Part shown: positions 58,080-64,000 of the stretch, in pieces
How the letters are laid out: every line of letters starts with the position of its first letter
How positions within the stretch are numbered: the stretch's first letter is position 1
From: Hibiscus mutabilis
Taxonomy: Eukaryota > Streptophyta > Magnoliopsida > Malvales > Malvaceae
Direction: 5' to 3'
DNA: 64,000 nt
Assembly (NCBI GenBank): GCA_019671005.1
Contig: CM033744.1
Location: forward strand, 40,054,022 to 40,118,021
Position numbers and translations under genes: made by a program
The notes under the pieces: model-generated
Database searches by the model: none
What the model saw: only the letters and a program-made list of their open reading frames with translations
What the model was told of the DNA's origin: nothing

Positions 58080-60007
58080 TGTAATACCCCAATATTGCTT
58101 AGTGACTAAAATGCAAAGAATTAAGTTAGTGGTTTTAGTTCAGTGACTAAAACGTAAAATTTTAAAGTTTGGTGGTTAAAGTGAAAAGTTGTGAAAAAGT
58201 TTAGGGACCAACATAGTAATTTTCCCAATAAAAATTTTTATGGCAAAAATGAATAGTTTATCCCGGTATAAGAATTTTGGTGGGAATCGAATTTTTGGTA
58301 AAGGATTTGTGCGAAAAGCTATAAAGGGAAAAGTTTCGGAAATTTATTCGAATGATTATTCGAACTCAGAAAATTATGAAAATTTTATGGAAGCCTTAGA
58401 AAGACTTGAAGAATATGATAGTATAGTTTTTGAATCATTTTTATTTGGTTTAAATTCGATTCTATGAAATTTTTGGTGAAATTGGTGAAAATGGCATTTT
58501 TGAAGATAAGTTGGTTCATTAAGGGTAAAAAGGTCATTTCACTCTTACTTTTTGATTATTATTGATTATTTTGGATAAGAAATGATATGTGTTGGCATGG
58601 GATTGGTTATAACTCAATGGTATAATGGTCTTTTGACTATTAGAGATTTATATTATAAAATTTGATGTATATTATGCCATTTGACATAATTAAAGAAAAA
58701 AGTTGAACAAAATTTTTCTCTTCTTCTCCAAGGCTGCCGAAAACACCATAACTAGGATTCTAATAAAAATCAAGATCGTACCAGCAGACCAGAAAAAGAT
58801 ATAATTCGAGACTAATATCGAATAGGAAATCATATTGCAAGGCTAAGGTGAGTGCATACAAGTTTATAAATTATATGTTAGTTAACATACGTATTATAGG
58901 AAGACTTGTGATAAGTCGGCCTAAAAGGTAAAGATTTTATAAAAGCAAAACATATTTTTAGCATGATACTTTATTTTGATGATTTAAAGATTGTGGCATA
59001 TTCATTATGCTTACACATTTTTATAGTATGATATCTTCATGACAAGTTATTCGATATAGTTTTAAATGGCAGTATACCATGAAAAGTTATTGAACATATT
59101 GGAGTATGAACTGTCCCATTATGAAGATGTTTTATATGATAAATGTATGTATGAAATTTGGGTTACCTGTCATTACTGCAATAATTGTTTTAAAGTTTGC
59201 CATTGGTAGTAGAATATTGAGTTGGATTATATTGTGGTATACTATTATGAGTTTAAGATGTATTCAACACTTTGTGTCGCCCGTATTTGTCACTTTATTG
59301 TGGCGCCTGTATTCGACACTTTGTGTCGCCCGTATTCGTCACTTTATTGTGGCGCATGTATTCGACACTTCGTGCTGCCCGTAAAGGACAGTACTTTATA
59401 GTATACAACTCGTACATTAATCACTTGATATTTACCTTGGGCTATATGACTTCATGAAATGAAGTATGATTTTGAGTCAAAGAATGATTGTGTTATGCTA
59501 TGTTGCATTACAGAATGTATGATTCAAAGAATATTATACTTGTGAAAGTATCATGTTTTATTAAGTATTTTTATAGATGTTACTTTCCTTATGCCTCACT
59601 AAGTTATACTTAACGTGTATTTTGGTTATACGCGTAGGTAATCGAAAGTATTAGCGGAGCTTTGCATCAACATCTCTTTTGGAAGGAGATTCTACGTCGA
59701 CAGGTTATTTTCGGTACTTATGACATTCTGGTTTTGTTTAAGATTAGTGGCATGTACGAAATAATCTGTCTATTTTATTAAAATACCCAACCAGCCTGCC
59801 TTGTAATGGTTTTGTCGTGTATATTAAATGATATGTTATATGTATAATTTTTACGCATTATGATGGAATTTTTGTGATAAGATGATATCATTATTTATAA
59901 GTTAAAAAAATTAATTTAGTCACGGTTTTTAATGTAAGATGAATTTTGAATTATCATTACATTTTCGACTCGTGTTTGGTGTACGGATACGGGAATGGGG
60001 TGTTACA
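58080..60007 (+). repeat. 5' LTR of the gag-only element (1928 bp)
   Basis: TGTAATACCCCAATATTG..GGGGTGTTACA. The chance reading frame at 58240-58467 is not preserved in the other LTR and is not called as a gene. It contains a 49-bp repeat array. Confidence 0.88.
59261..59392. repeat. 49-bp array in the LTR with palindromic cores
   Basis: Units start at 59261, 59310 and 59359. Each holds CGACACTTTGTGTCG and CACTTTATTGTGGCG, both short self-complementary words. The 3' LTR has only one full unit plus a partial (62590, 62639), so the number of units differs between LTRs. Confidence 0.85.
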
Positions 60008-60012
60008 TTTAT

Positions 60013-60023
60013 TGGTATCAGAG
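60013..60023 (+). other. Primer-binding site, initiator tRNA-Met
   Basis: TGGTATCAGAG five bases after the LTR end. Confidence 0.88.
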
Positions 60024-60199
60024 TAAAGGTTTATCCGGTTCTGGATAAATTTGAACTCAAAGAAAGTGTTTTAAAGAGTACATGCCACTAGGATGTCGTA
60101 ATTACTTGGAAATGATACTTGTTTGATTGATGCAATTTCTTATTAGTTTAAGTGAATGTTATGAGTACAAATGTCGGAAGGAGAATGATCCTGACATGC

Positions 60200-61390
60200 T
60201 ACTCAGCCGATGGGGCTAGAAAATGCCTCAGAAGTCAGAGATGAGGTACAACAGCCTGCGCAGCAGGAGATGCCAGTACAAGATCGTGGCACATTTTTTA
60301 CAGACTTTGGATGCCATAATAAATAGACCTCCTTGAATTTCTGTACCTAAAGAGTTAAAGAAGTTGCAAGCTCCCGATTTTAAAGGTGATAGTGATGTAG
60401 ATCCGATGTTTGCAGATTTCTAGTTAAATGATATACAGACTATGTTGACTCAGATCGACTGTGACGATCGAGGAAAATTAGAAGGTGTAGTTTCCTTATT
60501 GAGGGAGCAAGCTTTGGTTTGGTGGAATAACGTCACTGCCCGTGTTCATGAAGAAGTAAACTTGCATTTTTCCTCCGTGAGTTTAGGAGGAAATTCATTG
60601 GAAATGCCTTCATTTGGGAAATGAGGCAGCAGTTCCTAGACCTTAAGCAAGGAGATCGCTCGGTGTATGAATATGAATGCGAGTTTAATATATTGAATAG
60701 GTTTGCTTCTGAATTGCTACCGGACGAAAGAGCTATCACTGATAGTTTTATAAGTGGTTTAGATGCCAGATATCAAGAGGTGTTGGTGGCTATTATTCCC
60801 AGGGATTTTCAAGAAGCAGTTAATAGAGCTAAAGCAATGAAGATTGTCCGAGAGAAGGCTGAAAGAGAATCCCAAGGTCAGAAAATAAGTGTTGAGATAT
60901 CTTTTACTTCTCAATCATCAAAATGAGGTAAAGGATATTCACAACAGAAAATATTTGAATTTTCAGCACCTCAGGAACAAGCGAAGCAAGCTGAAAAATT
61001 CAAAAATACTTCGACAACAATATAGAGTTATAGAAATAAACTCGGACCTCCTCAATGTAAGTATTGTAATCGATATCATCATGGAGAATGTTGGAGGATT
61101 ACAAGAGCATGTTTCTACCGTGGTGAAACGAGACATTTTGTACGTGATTGTTCGGTTCAAGATGACAGATCAGTCCAGACCAAAGGATCGGTTGGTATGG
61201 AGAGAGGTCGAGGCTGAGGATCTGCAGGATCATCAAAAGTGGGTTCTAGAAGGGAAACTAAAGCTACTGTAGGTCAATATGATCAAGCTTCAGCTAGAGT
61301 CTATCACATTCGGACACATGATGATAGAAATGATAGAGAAGAACCTGATATTTTACAGGTACGTTTTGAAAATTCGAGGATGAATTTTCT
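60200..61390 (+). pseudogene. gag: Ty3/gypsy-like gag, broken
   Basis: Visible parts: KELKKLQAPDFKGDSD, MLTQIDCDDRGKLEGVV, LLREQALVWWNNV, then after a frameshift near 60570 MRQQFLDLKQGDRSVYEYEC, AITDSFISGLDARYQEVLV and FQEAVNRAKAMKIVREK. A CKYCNRYHHGEC segment and the zinc knuckle CFYRGETRHFVRDC follow near 61050-61150; the second cysteine of the knuckle is arginine. Stops at 60421 and elsewhere break the frame. Confidence 0.85.
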
Positions 61391-61402
61391 TAAGGGGAGA
61401 AT
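61391..61402 (+). other. Polypurine tract of the gag-only element
   Basis: TAAGGGGAGAAT directly before the 3' LTR. Confidence 0.7.
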
Positions 61403-62753
61403 TATAATACCTCAATATTTGCTTAGTGACTAAAATGCAAATAACTAAAAGTTAGTGGTTTTAGTTCAGTGACTAAAACATAAAATTTTAAAGTTTGGTG
61501 GCTAAAGTGAAAAGTTGGGAAAAGTTTAGGGACCAACATGGTAATTTTCCCAATAAAAAATTTTATGGCAAAAATGAATAGTTTATCTCGGTATAAGAAT
61601 TTTGGTGAGAATCAGATTTTTGGTACGGGATTTGTGCGAAAAGCTATAAAGAGAATAAGTTTCAGAAATTTATTCGAATGATTATTCGAACTCAGAAAAT
61701 TATGAAAATTTTATGGAAGCCTTAGAAAGACTTGAAGAATATGATAGTATAGTTTTTGAATAATTTTTATTTGGTTTAAATTCGATTCTATGAAATATTT
61801 GGTGAAATAGGTGGAAATGGCATTTTTGAAGATAAATTGGTTCATTAAGGGTAAAAAGGTCATTTCACCCTTACTTTTAGATTATTATTGATTATTTTAG
61901 ATAAGAAAAGATATGTGTTGGCATGGGATTGGTTATAACTCAAGGGTACAATGGTCTTTTGACTATTAAAGATTTATATTATAAAATTTTGTGTATATTA
62001 TGCCATTTGGCATAATTAAAGAAAAAAAGTTGAACAAAATTTTTCTCTTCTTCTCCAAGGCTGCCGAAAACACCATAGCTAGGATTCTGATAAAAATCAA
62101 GATCATACTAGCAGACCGGGAAAGGATATAATTCGAGACTAATATCGATTAGGAAATCGTATTGCAAGGCTAATGTGAGTGCATACAAGTTAATAAATTA
62201 TATGTTAGTTAACATACATATTATAGGAAGACTTGTGATATGTCGACCTAAAAGGTAAAGATTTTATAAAAGTAAAATATGTTTTTAGCATGATACTTTA
62301 TTTTGATGATTTAAAGATTGTGGCATATTCATTATGCTTACACATATTTTATAGTATAATATCTTGACAAGTTATTCGATATAGTTTTAAATGGCAGTAT
62401 ACCATGAAAAGTTATTGAACATAATGGAGTATGAACTGCTCCATTATGAAGATGTTTTATATGATAAATGTATGTATGTATGAAATTTGGGTTACCTATC
62501 ATTACTGCAAGAATTGTTTTAAAGTTTGTCCTTGGTAGTAGAATATTGAGTTGGATTATATTGTGGTATACTATTATGAGTTTAAGATGTATTCGACACT
62601 TTGTGTCGCCCGTATTCTTCACTTTATTGTGGCGCTTGTATTCGACACTTCGTGTCGCCCGTAAAGGACAATACTTTATAGTACACAACTCGTACCTTAA
62701 TCACTTGATATTCACCTTGGGCTATATGACTTCATGAAATGAAGTATGATTTT
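61403..62753 (+). repeat. 3' LTR of the gag-only element, truncated
   Basis: Matches 58080-59473, starting TATAATACCTCAATATTTG (the TG end has become TA). The remaining ~535 bases of the LTR are not in the window, displaced by the next element. Confidence 0.85.
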
Positions 62754-64000
62754 TGTTGCCCGTAATAAGTGCTACGCAATTGTGCAAGTATACACGTCGC
62801 AAGTAATAAAGTGATATGATAAGTATCGACTATCGTCTCCACAGGGATTTGTTTGGGCCACTTTGTCTTAGTTATCGCACTGTAAAAGTAAAACACAATT
62901 GATAATTATAAGAGTTCTAACTAACGAATAAAATAAAAGAGCAAGTAAATAAAATAAAGATGTAATAAAATAAGAGGGAATAGGCCAGGTAATCGTGAGT
63001 TGAGGTGTGATAGCCGATTGGATCGTCTTGGTGATTGAGTAGCAGCCGGATTGCCAGGGCAATTCTGTTATGATTGCCTAGTCGATTGCCAGGGCAATTT
63101 GGTTACAATTGCCTGGTTGATTGCCAGGGCAATTCTGCCGTGTTGCCTGGTCGGTTGCCAGGGCAATTCCCCATCGTTGTCTGATCAGATTGTCTAGGCA
63201 ATACTCCCGCGATTGCCTGGGCAATTGAGCATTCACTTCCAAAGTTCGGCGAAGCGTTATTCAATGGTTTCTTCTTATCCCCAAGTCGAAACTCTAGCTA
63301 TTTGTCCATGCCTTGATAAAATATTCCTGCGTGAATCAAGTGTGAACAACAACCAATCTTGCACTCCTCTTAGCCGTTGAAATCCTAAATTATTCCTAAG
63401 CCGGATTAGTCTTCACCATCAATTGATTGAATAAAGACCATGCTCATTCGTTTCTTGAATCTAACTCTCCCGATATTAGATAAATAGATGAAGTTACGAG
63501 ATCCTCTCCCAATTCACTCACAAACAAGATTGAGAACCAAGAATGAACAAACTTTGAAAATTGAATTGCAACTCAAAAACCTAAACAAAATCCAATTGTT
63601 TTTTACAACAACAAAACACAATAACCCCAACAAATCAAGTTAGTTCATGGTTGGGTTCAAAAGATATACAAAGAATAATCCCCAAACCATGAATCTAATG
63701 GAAGCAAAGAAGAAGAAAAATAAATCGACCAGCCTTCTTTGGAAAACCTCTCAATCGAACTCTCCCTCCAAGCTTTCTCCCTTGTCAAAATCTCTCCCCC
63801 TTGCCCTTGATCTTGTCGAAAATTCTCTCCTCTCTCTCCTTGGAGTTGACGACATGGTCTCTAATTTATAGGGCTAGGTCAAAGTCTTTTTTTGAGGAGA
63901 AAGTTAAGTTGGAATTAAATTATCTTTAAAGAATATAATTCTTTATTATATTTAAATTCCTTCTAGAACTTCTCCTATCTTCTTGGGATTTAATTTCTCT
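62754..64000. mobile_element. Unidentified repeat element, runs off the window
   Basis: Starts TGTTGCCCGTAATAAGTG exactly where the LTR match ends. The phrases GCAAGTATACACGTCGCAAG, AATAAAGTGATATG and CGTCTCCACAGGGATTTG are familiar from plant retroelement ends, but I cannot assign a family. It contains a palindromic repeat cluster at 63040-63230. No protein similarity. The other end is outside the window. Confidence 0.5.
63040..63230. repeat. Cluster of GATTGCCAGGGCAATT palindromic repeats
   Basis: About seven imperfect copies of TTGCC-NN-GGCAA words spaced irregularly by 20-35 bases, alternating with TTGCCTGG variants. Each can fold as a small hairpin. Confidence 0.8.

Larger units (their letters stand above)
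58080..62753 (+). mobile_element. Gag-only LTR retrotransposon (pol deleted), interrupted in its 3' LTR
   Basis: 5' LTR 58080-60007, primer site 60013-60023, gag region to about 61360, purine tract 61391-61402, 3' LTR from 61403. Gag runs from its zinc knuckle to a short protease-like lead-in (YHIRTHDDRNDREEPDI) and then directly into the 3' untranslated end (LKGRII). Protease core, RT, RNase H and integrase are all missing. The 3' LTR stops matching at 62753, where another element begins. The style is Ty3/gypsy. Confidence 0.85.

Noticed and set aside
58240..58467. 75-codon open frame in the gag-only element LTR
   Set aside because: The other LTR copy at ~61566 has frame breaks, and the protein resembles nothing known.

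Overview
The window is nuclear DNA of a flowering plant, most likely a dicot. Five protein genes have typical plant intron/exon structures with GT..AG introns, or are single-exon plant genes. Intergenic DNA is AT-rich and full of LTR retrotransposons and small inverted-repeat transposons. The 100-base run of N at 10871-10970 marks a draft scaffold. I cannot name the species; a Malvaceae-like genome is only a guess.

Layout. 1-4350: a 202-bp tandem dimer, a ubiquitin-conjugating-enzyme fragment, a LINE reverse-transcriptase fragment, and two decayed initiator-tRNA-Met copies inside a duplicated module. 4380-6152 (-): an intact eight-exon glucose-6-phosphate 1-epimerase gene. 10971-25960: two broken copies of a coiled-coil gene (At5g41620/At3g11590 family, by recall), the first split by a 9.75-kb Ty3/gypsy chromovirus (11248-20998, minus) with a 5-bp target duplication. 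27626-28489 (+): nuclear-encoded plastid translation initiation factor IF-1. 30381-34205 (+): a PAM71/GDT1-like manganese/calcium transporter gene that looks inactivated. 35113-38195 (-): elongation-factor-like GTPase EFL1, with one apparent frameshift in a homopolymer. 40567-43825 (+): a nine-exon CPK3-type calcium-dependent protein kinase. 44692-46391 (-): a five-exon reticulon-like protein B.

From 49.5 kb on the window is nearly all repeats. A 6.1-kb non-coding LTR element (49693-55794) has a tRNA-Arg primer site and a 101-bp tandem array, and sits inside an older inverted-repeat structure. hAT-like and Mutator-like MITEs follow. A gag-only LTR element (58080-62753) has lost its whole pol region and is itself interrupted by a further element that runs off the window.

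The intact genes are unrelated housekeeping and signalling genes: sugar-phosphate metabolism, plastid translation, ribosome maturation, calcium signalling and ER shaping. I see no operon-like or cluster logic among them, and no convincing new molecular system. The most unusual material is inside the mobile elements: different repeat arrays in each LTR family, one of them ending at a TATA box. The decayed PAM71 paralogue is the other notable case.
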